A stretch of DNA of 29,640 nucleotides from [Scytonema hofmanni] UTEX 2349 (GTDB lineage: Bacteria > Cyanobacteriota > Cyanobacteriia > Cyanobacteriales > Nostocaceae). The notes beneath the pieces are model-generated. The model was given only the letters and a program-made list of their open reading frames with translations. It ran no database searches and was not told where the DNA came from. How positions within the stretch are numbered: position 1 is the first letter of the stretch; each line of letters begins with the position of its first letter. The stretch lies in contig NZ_KK073768.1 of NCBI RefSeq assembly GCF_000582685.1, positions 1,256,524-1,286,163 on the forward strand, read 5' to 3'. The position numbers were made by a program, and so were the translations under genes. Positions 16,050-23,552 of the stretch are shown here, piece by piece.

Positions 16050-16077
16050 GTAGAGACGCGATTAATCGCGTCTGTAC
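16050..16077. repeat. GTAGAGACG palindrome with variant core
   Basis: GTAGAGACGCGAT-TAATCGCGTCTGTAC, 13 bp behind thrC. It has the family ends but a different core (CGCGATTAATCGCG). Confidence 0.7.
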
Positions 16078-16100
16078 ATGGTTAGTGGTTATGAATTTTC

Positions 16101-16151
16101 CAACCATCAACCATCAACCATCAACTAACAACCATCAACAATCAACCATCA
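16101..16151. repeat. STRR-type heptamer array (CAACCAT)
   Basis: About seven units of CAACCAT/CAACTAA/CAACAAT just before the CysO-like gene. This is the heptameric tandem repeat class typical of heterocystous cyanobacteria. Confidence 0.8.
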
Positions 16152-16158
16152 CTTCACT

Positions 16159-16434
16159 ATGTCAGTAAAAGTTTTAGTTCCTACTCCTCTTCAGAAATTC
16201 ACCAACAACCAAGCTACTCTAGAATGTAGCGGTAGCAACATTGCTCAACTGTTGGACTCATTAGAGAAAAGCTGTCCTGGTATCAAGTCGTCTTTGTGCG
16301 ATGAGAAAGGACAACTACGGCGGTTTTTGAATTTATATGTTAACGATGAAGACATCCGTTTTTTAGAAGGGACAAATACACCCCTCAAAGATGGTGATCA
16401 AGTAAGTATCGTTCCCGCTGTCGCTGGTGGTTGA
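16159..16434 (+). CDS. CysO-like sulfur carrier (MoaD/ThiS family)
   Basis: A 91-residue ubiquitin-like protein ending VSIVPAVAGG. RRFLNLYVNDEDIRF and the DGD plus PAVAGG ending closely resemble CysO of Mycobacterium, recalled from family knowledge. CysO carries sulfur as a C-terminal thiocarboxylate, condenses with an activated serine on CysM, and is trimmed by a JAMM peptidase to release cysteine. It also resembles small archaeal ubiquitin-like modifiers. Here it follows thrC by 122 bp, with a palindrome and an STRR array between, so co-transcription is possible but not assured. No CysM or JAMM peptidase gene lies in the window. The ATG at 16159 is the only reasonable start and the frame is complete. 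Confidence 0.88.
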   Translation: MSVKVLVPTPLQKFTNNQATLECSGSNIAQLLDSLEKSCPGIKSSLCDEKGQLRRFLNLYVNDEDIRFLEGTNTPLKDGDQVSIVPAVAGG

Positions 16435-16479
16435 AATAAGAAGTCAAGAGTCAAAAGTCACTCATTCAGAAGAGATATC

Positions 16480-16502
16480 TCGTTCCCAGGTTCAACCTGG
16501 GA
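16480..16502. repeat. dispersed TTCCCAGG palindrome
   Basis: TTCCCAGGTTCAACCTGGGAA within CGTTCCCAGG...ATGCCTAAG, a hairpin repeat upstream of the HEAT-protein gene. It resembles Nostoc-type intergenic repeats around CTCTGCCTC. It may shape the 5' leader; no promoter is evident. Confidence 0.6.
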
Positions 16503-16558
16503 ATGCCTAAGAATAGGCTCTGCCTCTAGGAGCGTCGAAGCTTCGTTTCCGACTTAAA

Positions 16559-17512
16559 ATGAACTCAGAATCAATCCATAATCAAGATAAGCAAAATCAC
16601 TCTAAAAGCACACAAGAGTTGATTGAACTTGCAATAGGTATTAAAAAAGTTCAAGAAATAAATGATTATGTAGGACAGGTATTTTGCCTTTCAATGGTAA
16701 ATGAAACACCTGCCCTACAAAAAATGTTATTAGATTTTTTTCTGTGCAAGTCTCTTAAAAGTGAAGATGCTTATTGGGATATTGTAGGGGTTTTGCGATG
16801 TCGTGGCAGTTATGAAGTATTTGAAGCTGCGTCAAAATTGTGTGAAAGCAAAAATTACAATTTTAGAGAATTGGGAGTTCACATACTTGCACAGCTAGGA
16901 ACACCGAAAAAGGACTTTGCTGATGAGTCTGGAGTAATTCTTCTTAAACTGCTGGAAAACGAAGAAAATATAGATGTTGTGATTGCAATTGCATTTGCTT
17001 TAGGACATCTAAAAGATTCTAGAGGAGTTGCACCATTAGTTAAATTTAAAAATCACTTCCGTGCTGATGTACGTGAGAGTATTGTTTTTGGTTTGTTAGG
17101 ACAAGAAGATGAACTAGCAATCAACGCACTAATCGAATTGTCTGCCGATGAGAATCAAGACGTGAGAAATTGGGCAACTTTTGGATTGGGCGATATGATA
17201 GAAACTGATACTCAAGCAATTAGAGATGCTTTATTTCAGCGGGTGGTAGATGAAAAAGGTGATACAGATTTAGAAGCAGAAATTCGTGGAGAAGCATTAC
17301 TGGGTTTAGCAAAAAGAAAAGATAAAAGAGTCATAACTTTCTTAATAAAAGAACTATCCGGTGATTCCGTTGGCACATTACCTGTTGAAGCTGCAAGAGA
17401 AATAGGAGATAGTTCTTTATATCCGGTTTTAATTGAGTTGAAAGAATGGTGGGATGTGAACAGCGAGTTGCTACAAGAGGCAATTAAAAACTGTAGCCAA
17501 GAGCAAACGTAA
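16559..17512 (+). CDS. HEAT-repeat protein
   Basis: A 317-residue, probably cytoplasmic protein made of paired helices. HEAT units are visible from about residue 100: LGVHILAQLGTPKKD, VVIAIAFALGHLKDSRGVAP, VRESIVFGLLGQEDELAINA, VRNWATFGLGDMIETDTQAI, IRGEALLGLAKRKDKRVITF and a last unit around AAREIGDSSLYPVLIEL. Such arrays serve as protein-binding scaffolds; in cyanobacteria relatives include phycobilisome lyases, but no lyase-specific signature is seen and no phycobilisome gene is near, so a binding role is all that can be said. Acidic residues are common and no signal peptide is present. The gene is monocistronic by spacing (124 bp upstream, 118 bp downstream). Confidence 0.8.
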   Translation: MNSESIHNQDKQNHSKSTQELIELAIGIKKVQEINDYVGQVFCLSMVNETPALQKMLLDFFLCKSLKSEDAYWDIVGVLRCRGSYEVFEAASKLCESKNYNFRELGVHILAQLGTPKKDFADESGVILLKLLENEENIDVVIAIAFALGHLKDSRGVAPLVKFKNHFRADVRESIVFGLLGQEDELAINALIELSADENQDVRNWATFGLGDMIETDTQAIRDALFQRVVDEKGDTDLEAEIRGEALLGLAKRKDKRVITFLIKELSGDSVGTLPVEAAREIGDSSLYPVLIELKEWWDVNSELLQEAIKNCSQEQT

Positions 17513-17630
17513 TCGCAAAACCTTATTTTTATTTATCAGTTCTCCGACTTATGTCAAAATGAAAATACCTGATACCTTAAGGTGAGCTATTTGATCGCTC
17601 TATTAGCTAGATAAAGGATTGACCTGAGCT

Positions 17631-18290
17631 ATGGCAGAAGAAACCAATCACAATCAAGCGGGAGAGGTGGCTCCCAGCACTGTTGAAAAACAGGCTCCCG
17701 ATGTTGCTGAAGAACATGCTCCCAGCACCGACTCCCCAGAAGCAACAGATATCCCCACAGCTAATGCACCAGATCCTGAAGCCGCAAATGCAGAAGTAAA
17801 CCCAAATGCGGCTAAAGCTAAAAAGCCTGCTGCACCTAAGGGAGAAAAGCCGGCAGCGAAAGAAGGAGTTGAAGACAAACCCGCAGCAGCCAAAGCGGCT
17901 AAAAAAGAGAAACCTCCAGCTCTTGAAGATAAGCCTTTTGTAGAATTTGTAGAGCAATACTATTTGCCAGCTTTGCAAAAAGCGATCGCTCAACAAGGTG
18001 TGCAAGATGTACAATTGAGTTTTGCCAAGCAGAAGCTTTCCATTGTTGGCTTTGATACATCTGAAGAATGCTGGCAAATTCTGGGCAAATTGCAAAACGG
18101 TCTGCGCCAGTTTAACTTATATTTCCTAGATGAAGATATTCAAGGGAAAAAAGGGTTTTCTTGCAACGAAGGCAAAAAACCGAGCACTCTTGAGTCATTC
18201 TTAATCGATGAGCGCAAAATGACACTTGACTTAATGGTATATGGTCTCGTGCAGCGCTTGAATGGTCAAAAGTGGTTAGGTAGGAATTAG
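17631..18290 (+). CDS. DUF2996 domain protein
   Basis: A 219-residue protein with two parts. Residues 1 to about 100 are low-complexity, rich in Ala, Pro, Glu and Lys (for example AAKAAKKEKPPALEDK), and probably disordered. Residues about 101-219 are the DUF2996 domain conserved in cyanobacteria: KPFVEFVEQYYLPALQKAI, VQDVQLSFAKQKL, CWQILGKLQNGLRQFNLYF, EDIQGKKGFSCNEG, STLESFLIDERKMTLDLMV. No catalytic motif is evident and its role is not established. There is no signal peptide. The ATG at 17631 follows GATTGACCTGAGCT without a strong ribosome site. The gene converges on the TM2 gene, with an inverted STRR array between them. Confidence 0.9.
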   Translation: MAEETNHNQAGEVAPSTVEKQAPDVAEEHAPSTDSPEATDIPTANAPDPEAANAEVNPNAAKAKKPAAPKGEKPAAKEGVEDKPAAAKAAKKEKPPALEDKPFVEFVEQYYLPALQKAIAQQGVQDVQLSFAKQKLSIVGFDTSEECWQILGKLQNGLRQFNLYFLDEDIQGKKGFSCNEGKKPSTLESFLIDERKMTLDLMVYGLVQRLNGQKWLGRN

Positions 18291-18296
18291 TTAAGG

Positions 18297-18400
18297 GTTA
18301 GTTGATAGTTGTTGGTGGATAGTGGTTAGTTGTAAGTTGATAACTATTGACTGTTAACCGTCAAGCAACAACTAACAACTATCCACTATCAACCAACAAA
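18297..18400. repeat. inverted STRR-type array between convergent genes
   Basis: The left half has units such as GTTGATAGTT and GGATAGTGGTTAGTTGT (18317-18333). The right half has the near-inverse ACAACTAACAACTATCC (18368-18384) and CACTATCAACCAAC. It can fold into a long hairpin and lies exactly between the stop codons of the DUF2996 and TM2 genes, where it may end transcription both ways. Confidence 0.7.
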
Positions 18401-18404
18401 ATTC

Positions 18405-18902
18405 TTAAATTTCGTGAAAGTGATAAGTTACGGCTCCACTAACGGGGTCGTTATCTATTTTTACATAACCTGATTTTAGCATTTCCTTGAGTACAGCTTC
18501 CACTTCTGTAAAGCTGACTCCAGTTGCTTTGACACCTTGCGTTACAGTTAGCGTACCACCGCGACTTTCTGCGGCTTCTAACAGTTTAACCATCAGTTGA
18601 TTGCCACTGGGTTGATAAACTTGGGAAGCAACAGCAGTTTGAGTCAACGGTACACCCAATGGAGACAAACCTGCTTTTAACCTGAGTTTTTGATCGTGTT
18701 CTTCAACCATATTAGAGATGAGGAACAAATCTACAAACTGTCCAAAACCAAAAAAACCGAAGGTAAAGAGCCACAGCAAACCCGTCCCGATCTTGCCATT
18801 ATATAAACGATGCAGTCCGTTCAATAAGGTAAAAAACGCGACTAAATTTAACATGTAGGAGATAAAAATACGGTCTTTTTTATTGTTGCTTTCCACGTTC
18901 AT
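18405..18902 (-). CDS. TM2-domain membrane protein with C-terminal winged-helix-like part
   Basis: A 165-residue protein. Residues about 8-65 are a TM2 domain: two membrane helices (ISYMLNLVAFFTLLNGLHRL and GLLWLFTFGFFGFGQFVDLF) joined by a short YNGKIGTG turn. The DxF motif following the second helix is the usual signature. Residues about 100-165 (NQLMVKLLEAAESRGGTLTV, VSFTEVEAVLKEMLKSGYV) look like a small winged-helix fold, likely cytoplasmic. The function of TM2 proteins in bacteria is unclear. The start at 18902 gives the correct lead before helix 1. The gene stands alone, convergent with the DUF2996 gene. Confidence 0.85.
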   Translation of the reverse strand: MNVESNNKKDRIFISYMLNLVAFFTLLNGLHRLYNGKIGTGLLWLFTFGFFGFGQFVDLFLISNMVEEHDQKLRLKAGLSPLGVPLTQTAVASQVYQPSGNQLMVKLLEAAESRGGTLTVTQGVKATGVSFTEVEAVLKEMLKSGYVKIDNDPVSGAVTYHFHEI

Positions 18903-19154
18903 CTTAATTTTATTTCCTTGGATTCGCTCTAGTTCTATTTAGGTTGGGCGCGTGCTACTATACTTCCTCCAATCGATTCACCCGATAAGGTGATTTTATC
19001 GCTTGGTAGATGATTCAAGGAATAATTACCGATTAGCGATCGCCAATTCCGAAAAAATATATATTCTAGCGATCGCTCTGTAAAAAACTTTGTCTTGCGG
19101 GTATCAAATGGCGGCAGAAAGATGCATTAATAGAAGAAAGCGGAGGAAAAAATC

Positions 19155-20162
19155 GTGAAAGCAGTCTTAATGACAGCACCTGGTAATCCCGAAGTTCTGC
19201 AAATCCAGTCTATAGCAAATCCTGCCGTCCCCCCAGGAGAAACGGAACTTCTGGTACGCTTGGTAGCAGCTGGAGTTAACCCGATTGATACAAAACTTCG
19301 CAAACGCGGCACTTTTTACCCAGATAATATGCCTGCCGTTTTAGGATGTGATGGTGCAGGTGTCGTTGAAGCTGTCGGTGCTGCCGTTGGGCGTTTTCGC
19401 GTAGGGGATGAGGTATATTTTTGTAATGGCGGATTGGGCGCACATCAAGGCAATTATGCGGAATTTACTGTTATCGATGAGCGATTTGTTGCCCGTAAAC
19501 CTGATAAAGCATCCTTTGTAGAAGCTGCGGCTGCACCTTTGGTGTTAATTACCGCTTGGGAAGCGTTGTATGAACGAGGACGACTGCAACCTGGAGAAAA
19601 AGTTTTGATTCATGCGGGTGCCGGTGGTGTTGGACATGTAGCAATTCAACTAGCGAAGCTTAAAGGCGCTGATGTCTGCACAACTGTGAGTTCTCAGGAA
19701 AAAGCTGATTTTGTGAAACAACTAGGTGCTGACGAAGTAATTTTTTACAAACAAACCGATTTTGTACAAGCTGCTTTAAATTGGACAAATGGTGAAGGTG
19801 TAGATTTAGCTTTTGATACCGTGGGTGGAGAAACTTTTCACAAAACCTTTCCCGCAGTGCGTGTATATGGCGATATTGTGACTATTTTGGAACCTGATGC
19901 AAATACAATTTGGAAAGCGGCACGACTGCGTAATCTCCGCATTGGTTTTGAATTAATGTTGACGCCAATGTCGCAGGGTTTAGTGGAAGCACAAAAGCAT
20001 CAAGCAGACATTTTAGAACAGTGTGCTACTTGGATTGATGAGGGCAAGTTGAAAATTCATGTTAGTCAAACTTTTCCTTTAGAAAAAGCAGCGAAAGCTC
20101 ATCAATTATTGGAAAGTGGGTCTGTAACAGGTAAAATTGTTTTGCTGATTAGTGATGGATGA
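19155..20162 (+). CDS. zinc-free quinone oxidoreductase-like dehydrogenase (MDR superfamily)
   Basis: A 335-residue NAD(P)H-dependent oxidoreductase of the medium-chain family, quinone-reductase branch. MKAVLMTAPGNPEVLQI, AAGVNPIDTKLR (38-49) and VLGCDGAGVVEAVG form the substrate domain. The Rossmann domain has HAGAGGVGHVAIQLAKLKGA (153-172). The GHE zinc motif of alcohol dehydrogenases is absent, so this is not a zinc alcohol dehydrogenase despite the common automatic name. It probably reduces quinones or enones in the cytoplasm; the substrate is unknown. The start is GTG at 19155, decided by the CGGAGG box at 19141-19146 at ideal spacing and by the conserved MKAV start. It is monocistronic; a MITE and a palindrome follow. 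Confidence 0.88.
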   Translation: MKAVLMTAPGNPEVLQIQSIANPAVPPGETELLVRLVAAGVNPIDTKLRKRGTFYPDNMPAVLGCDGAGVVEAVGAAVGRFRVGDEVYFCNGGLGAHQGNYAEFTVIDERFVARKPDKASFVEAAAAPLVLITAWEALYERGRLQPGEKVLIHAGAGGVGHVAIQLAKLKGADVCTTVSSQEKADFVKQLGADEVIFYKQTDFVQAALNWTNGEGVDLAFDTVGGETFHKTFPAVRVYGDIVTILEPDANTIWKAARLRNLRIGFELMLTPMSQGLVEAQKHQADILEQCATWIDEGKLKIHVSQTFPLEKAAKAHQLLESGSVTGKIVLLISDG

Positions 20163-20173
20163 TAGATATTAGT

Positions 20174-20264
20174 AGGACTTACGCACTCATTACCAGAAAA
20201 CAAGACTTTGAGATTGCTTCCTCACGTCGCAATGACAGAAATATGTAGTCCCTGCGTAAGTCCT
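20174..20264. mobile_element. MITE with TIR AGGACTTACGCA, intact 91-bp copy
   Basis: Starts AGGACTTACGCA (20174-20185) and ends TGCGTAAGTCCT (20253-20264). The interior includes CAAGACTTTGAGATTGCTTCC and matches the interrupted copy at 4820-5181 in reverse. The flanks share only ATTAG-like bases, so the duplication is not clean here. It lies 11 bp beyond the oxidoreductase stop codon. Confidence 0.8.
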
Positions 20265-20277
20265 GATTAGAAAAGAT

Positions 20278-20304
20278 GTAGAGACGTAGCATTGCTACGT
20301 CTCT
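20278..20304. repeat. GTAGAGACG palindrome with variant core
   Basis: GTAGAGACGTAGC-A-TTGCTACGTCTCT, followed by GGCAACGCATA, as in the copy at 10235. It lies between the oxidoreductase and ilvN genes (convergent). Confidence 0.7.
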
Positions 20305-20359
20305 TGGGATCAGGCAACGCATATTAAAGTTTTTCTTCTTCCTTTCCCCTTTCCCTTGA

Positions 20360-20878
20360 CTAAACTTTTGCTTCCAAAGACTTGAGCAATTCAGTATTGA
20401 CACCTGACTCACGAATTAAAGAAATTTTGCCTGTTCTCGCTATTTCCTTTAAACCAAATTTTTGTAACACTTGCACGATCGCTACCATTTTACCTGGATC
20501 GCCTACAACTTCCAAAGTGAGGGAATCTTCTGCCACATCTACGACTCGCGAGCGAAAAATCTGAGATAATTCGATAATTTCTCCACGGTTGTTACTATTT
20601 GCATTTACCTTCAGCAGCATCAATTCTCGCTCTACACAAGGAGTCTCGGTAATGTCTTGCACTTTAAGGACATTCACTAACTTGTATAGTTGCTTGGTAA
20701 GTTGCTCGATTACGCGATCGTCACCTGGTACAACCATTGTAATCCGCGAGACTCCTCCCTGCTCCGCTGGACCAACGGCAAGGCTTTCAATGTTAAAACC
20801 GCGACGGGCAAATAAACTAGAAATTCGGGAAAGAACTCCCGCTTCATCTTCTACAAGAACAGAAAGAGTGTGTTTCAT
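20360..20878 (-). CDS. ilvN: acetolactate synthase small (regulatory) subunit
   Basis: A 172-residue regulatory subunit of acetohydroxyacid synthase, which binds valine and adjusts the first common step of branched-chain amino acid synthesis. The N-terminal ACT domain is unmistakable: HTLSVLVEDEAGVLSRISSL, FARRGFNIESLAVGPAEQ, ITMVVPGDD. The C-terminal regulatory domain follows (VERELMLLKV, FRSRVVDVAEDSLTLEVVGD, VLQKFGLKEIARTGKISLIR). The ATG at 20878 (MKHTLSV) is chosen because family members begin there; the frame opens 15 codons earlier at 20923, but that lead (MSALEKCCPSQNSRE) is unlike the family. The large subunit ilvB is not in the window, as is usual in cyanobacteria where the two are unlinked. 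It is intact and single. Confidence 0.95.
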   Translation of the reverse strand: MKHTLSVLVEDEAGVLSRISSLFARRGFNIESLAVGPAEQGGVSRITMVVPGDDRVIEQLTKQLYKLVNVLKVQDITETPCVERELMLLKVNANSNNRGEIIELSQIFRSRVVDVAEDSLTLEVVGDPGKMVAIVQVLQKFGLKEIARTGKISLIRESGVNTELLKSLEAKV

Positions 20879-21232
20879 TTCGCGGCTGTTTTGGCTAGGG
20901 CAACATTTTTCTAACGCAGACATTATTTTCTATCTACGTTATGCGTAACTGCTAAATTTTTGGCGTTGCTGAATATTAGCATCAAATCCATAATTTATTG
21001 TAGTAAAGACGTTCCGCCGGAACGTCTCTACCAACTGCAATTCAGAAATCCAAAATTTTTAGTCTAACATTTTATTATAAACTAAGGACATGCTTTTTTT
21101 AAACTTATTTTTTGAAGTTGTGCCGAAATCATACCGCAAACTAGATTATTCTCTTTTCATAGGTAGATGTCAATTTGAGATGACAGCTTTTATACTCAAG
21201 TTGTCATGAATTTTTAAAGGAGAAAAGCGTTT
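20879..21232. other. intergenic region between divergent ilvN and BON-domain genes
   Basis: No gene is seen. It contains the palindrome at 21003-21031 and an AT-rich part from 21050 to 21220 that must hold the promoter of the BON gene; the left part should hold the ilvN promoter. No confident boxes. AAAGGAG at 21218-21224 is the ribosome site of the next gene. Confidence 0.5.
21003..21031. repeat. GTAGAGACG palindrome, family copy
   Basis: GTAAAGACGTTCCG-CCGGAACGTCTCTAC, one mismatch in the outer stem. Same core as the copy at 23583-23611. Confidence 0.75.
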
Positions 21233-21598
21233 ATGGGTTGGTTAAAAAGACTTTTCGGTATGGAAAAACCCGAAAATGCACAAGTAAATCCTGATCCCCA
21301 GCCAGTACCACAAGCTGTTAGTACTGCTGCACCTGCTGCTACTCAATCAATTCCCCCAGAGCGTGTAGGGCTGAATGGAGAGTACGATCAAAGTGGTTTG
21401 GCAAAGCGGGTTGCTTTAGCGTTCGATCAAGATGACCAACTGGATGATGTTGATACACTTTGGGTTGCTCAAACTACCGGAACTGTAGTCTTAAAAGGCA
21501 AAGTTCCCAGCCAAGAGATTTTAAACAAAATGGTTTCTGTAGCGCGATCGGTTAGTGGGGCTACTGGTGTTGATACTGGTCAAGTAACAATTGGGTAG
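21233..21598 (+). CDS. BON-domain protein
   Basis: A 121-residue protein. Residues 1-12 (MGWLKRLFGMEK) could form a short amphipathic helix, residues about 15-50 are a Pro/Ala/Gln-rich linker, and residues about 50-121 look like a BON domain: LAKRVALAFDQDDQLDDVDT, LWVAQTTGTVVLKGKVPSQE, ILNKMVSVARSVSGATGVDT, QVTIG. BON domains bind membranes or act as small modules in envelope and stress proteins. No export signal is visible, so it is probably cytoplasmic or membrane-associated. The start is set by AAAGGAG nine bases before ATG 21233. It converges on the alpha/beta hydrolase. No specific function can be given. Confidence 0.8.
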   Translation: MGWLKRLFGMEKPENAQVNPDPQPVPQAVSTAAPAATQSIPPERVGLNGEYDQSGLAKRVALAFDQDDQLDDVDTLWVAQTTGTVVLKGKVPSQEILNKMVSVARSVSGATGVDTGQVTIG

Positions 21599-21604
21599 AA
21601 ACTC

Positions 21605-21655
21605 GTAGTGAGGACTTTAGTCCTCTGCTTTTAAAGCACGCTCAGTGCTTACTAC
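21605..21655. repeat. dispersed GTAGTGAGGAC hairpin repeat overlapping a gene end
   Basis: GTAGTGAGGACTTTAGTCCTC (with the palindrome GAGGAC-TTTA-GTCCTC) continues through GCACGCTCAGTGC to ACTAC at 21651-21655, giving two stems inside outer GTAGT/ACTAC ends. It lies between convergent genes and its right end forms the last codons and the stop of the hydrolase gene. Confidence 0.65.
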
Positions 21656-22565
21656 ATGTCTCAACCCAATCTAAAATAGCTTGGTTGACTCGTTCTGGAC
21701 ATTCGTCATGGGGACAATGACCTACATCTTCTAGGTTTAACAGTTGCAATTTATCGTTGTACTGTATAAATCGATTTGCAAGTATTGGGGGAACAAATCG
21801 GTCTTTTTGTCCCCAAATTAACAGCATAGGAATTGTTAAGGTTGGTAACACTGCCTTGACATTAGGACTAAAGTTAACACCGATCGCTGCTTTAAATAAA
21901 GCACTAAAAGCCCGCGCAGAACCCCGGTCTTGCGGTGGACCTGCTAAAATTTCTATCAGTTCATCGGTGATCGCTTCTGGGTTCGCATAAGCAATACTTG
22001 CCCAAAGACGCAAAATACCGGGTTGACGAACAAAGTGAAATATCGGTTTGAGGATTAAGGGGGAAGCGACAAGGTTTTTGATTGCCATGACTACCGGTCT
22101 GAGGAAAGCCGGGATCGCTTCTTGCTCTAATGATGGATCGGGTAAACTCATCATCACGATTCCTTGCACCATTTCCGGATGAGCGGCAGCGATCGCTAAG
22201 GAAATCAACGAACCATTGGAATTACCGATTAATACCACTGGTTGGCGGATAAATGCTTTCCAAAAGTCGTAAACTTGCTCTGCCCAAAGTTCGACGCTGT
22301 AATTTACAGGAGCTTTTTCGGAAGCGCCAAAACCCAGCATATCTAAAGCATATACTGTATGGCGATCGCCTAACACTTCTAAATTGTGTCGCCAATGACC
22401 AATTGAAGCGCCAAATCCATGCAGCAAAATTAAAGGTGTGTCTGAGTGCTTATTTGCGGTAGGGCGAATATACGTGTAGCGGATTTGTCTACCCCGCCAA
22501 ACCCAGTCTCTTTGATTACCAACTCTTTGCTGCCAGTGTACCTGAGTGGTCACACTTTCCTCCAA
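21642..22565 (-). CDS. alpha/beta hydrolase
   Basis: A 307-residue alpha/beta-hydrolase. The oxyanion loop is LILLHGFGASIGHW (45-58), the nucleophile elbow GNSNGS places Ser116, the acid is probably Asp in IWGQKDRFVPP and the base His in EDVGHCPHDECPER. A cap region spans about residues 135-215. It belongs to the cyanobacterial/plastid group with DMLGFGASEKAP, which includes esterases and pheophytinase-like enzymes; the substrate cannot be assigned and the GNSNGS elbow differs from the GNSLGG form I associate with pheophytinase. The final residues (SKH and stop) come from an inserted repeat at 21605-21655, so the original C-terminus was slightly different. No signal peptide; cytoplasmic. It is a single gene divergent from infC. 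Confidence 0.87.
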   Translation of the reverse strand: MEESVTTQVHWQQRVGNQRDWVWRGRQIRYTYIRPTANKHSDTPLILLHGFGASIGHWRHNLEVLGDRHTVYALDMLGFGASEKAPVNYSVELWAEQVYDFWKAFIRQPVVLIGNSNGSLISLAIAAAHPEMVQGIVMMSLPDPSLEQEAIPAFLRPVVMAIKNLVASPLILKPIFHFVRQPGILRLWASIAYANPEAITDELIEILAGPPQDRGSARAFSALFKAAIGVNFSPNVKAVLPTLTIPMLLIWGQKDRFVPPILANRFIQYNDKLQLLNLEDVGHCPHDECPERVNQAILDWVETCSKH

Positions 22566-22959
22566 TTTATCAGCTTATTTCCATTTTAAGGCGATCGCAA
22601 CTTGTTAGTCTTATCTAGCTACAAAAGCCAATTTAAATATATATAAACTTTTTAGATTAAGTACTATTTTATGTGATTTAGTATTAAATTATACATTTTA
22701 ATAAATATGTTTTAAATGTTACAATAGTTAAAGTTTATAAGTGTTGTGTAATTTAGATTAACTATTGGGCAGAAATTCTCTCACAGTGAGTAGAATGACA
22801 TATACCACAACCAATAAAGTACTTTATGGATTAGCTACCATAGAACTATAGCTTATTTTTTAAGTTTCAGTCCTCAAGAAGCGCGATCGCGCTTCTTGAG
22901 GCGTACAAATCAACACCAAGTCCAATTCTTTACAACCAAACAGCCCCCAAAAATCATAC
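22566..22959. other. AT-rich intergenic region upstream of infC
   Basis: No gene is seen. Bases 22610-22860 are strongly AT-rich and must carry promoters for infC and possibly the hydrolase; no box is convincing. The segment ends with the palindrome at 22872-22901 and an infC leader without a strong ribosome site. Confidence 0.5.
22872..22901. promoter_or_regulatory. 30-nt perfect palindrome with HIP1 centre in the infC leader
   Basis: CCTCAAGAAGCGCGA pairs fully with TCGCGCTTCTTGAGG, giving a 15-bp stem whose centre is GCGATCGC. It lies 58 bp before the infC ATG. IF3 expression is often controlled through its leader in bacteria, so a regulatory role is possible, but a dispersed hairpin repeat is equally possible. 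No U-run follows. Confidence 0.45.
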
Positions 22960-23496
22960 ATGACGCCTGTGATTGAGAAAAAAAGAACTCGCGATCTGCC
23001 CCAAATTAATGAAAGAATTCGCTTCCCGAAAATTCGGGTCATTGATACTGATGGCGCCCAACTAGGAATAATCACTCCTCAGGAAGCACTGCAACTAGCA
23101 GAAGAAAAAGAACTTGATCTGGTGCTACTCAGTGACAAGGCTGACCCGCCGGTTTGTCGGATTATGGACTATGGGAAATACAAATTCGAGCAGGAAAAGA
23201 AGGCGCGGGAAGCCCGGAAAAAGCAGCACACCGCTGACGTCAAAGAAGTGAAGATGCGCTACAAAATAGAAGAACATGACTACAATGTGCGTGTCAAGCA
23301 AGCAGAGCGGTTTTTGAAAGATGGTGATAAAGTCAAAGCCACTGTGATGTTCCGAGGTCGGGAAATTCAACACAGCGACCTAGCAGAAACTTTGCTCAAA
23401 CGAATGGCTACTGACTTAGAGCCATTTGGTGAGGTCCAGCAAATGCCCAAAAAAGAAGGGCGAAACATGATGATGCTCATATCGCCTAAGAAATAA
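22960..23496 (+). CDS. infC: translation initiation factor IF-3
   Basis: A 178-residue IF3, which binds the 30S subunit, prevents 50S joining and checks start-codon pairing. The N-domain starts QINERIRFPKIRVIDTDGAQ and includes LDLVLLSDKADPPVCRIMDY and GKYKFEQEKKAREARKKQ, and the C-domain includes VKEVKMRYKIEEHDYNVR, AERFLKDGDKVKATVMFRGR and MATDLEPFGEVQQMPKKEGR. It is full length with no extension. The start is a plain ATG at 22960, unlike the AUU used by E. coli infC. The usual partners rpmI and rplT are not downstream; a hairpin follows at once, so it is monocistronic here. A strong palindrome sits in its leader. Confidence 0.97.
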   Translation: MTPVIEKKRTRDLPQINERIRFPKIRVIDTDGAQLGIITPQEALQLAEEKELDLVLLSDKADPPVCRIMDYGKYKFEQEKKAREARKKQHTADVKEVKMRYKIEEHDYNVRVKQAERFLKDGDKVKATVMFRGREIQHSDLAETLLKRMATDLEPFGEVQQMPKKEGRNMMMLISPKK

Positions 23497-23505
23497 CGAT
23501 CCGAT

Positions 23506-23535
23506 TGTTTTAGAGAAGTTTTCTTCTCTAAAACA
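23506..23535 (+). terminator. hairpin behind infC
   Basis: TGTTTTAGAGAAG (23506-23518) pairs perfectly with CTTCTCTAAAACA (23523-23535) around TTTT, 10 bases after the infC stop codon. The following sequence is AT-rich rather than a U-run. A likely terminator or 3' stabiliser. Confidence 0.6.
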
Positions 23536-23552
23536 TAAATAAAATCGACTCA

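Noticed and set aside
17607..18095. 162-codon minus-strand frame over the DUF2996 gene
   Set aside because: It is antisense to a clear conserved gene, and its Phe/Cys/Ser-rich product reflects the Ala/Lys/Glu-rich coding strand.
20879..20923. Longer ilvN start (MSALEKCCPSQNSRE)
   Set aside because: Family members begin at MKHTLSV; the extra 15 residues have no family support.
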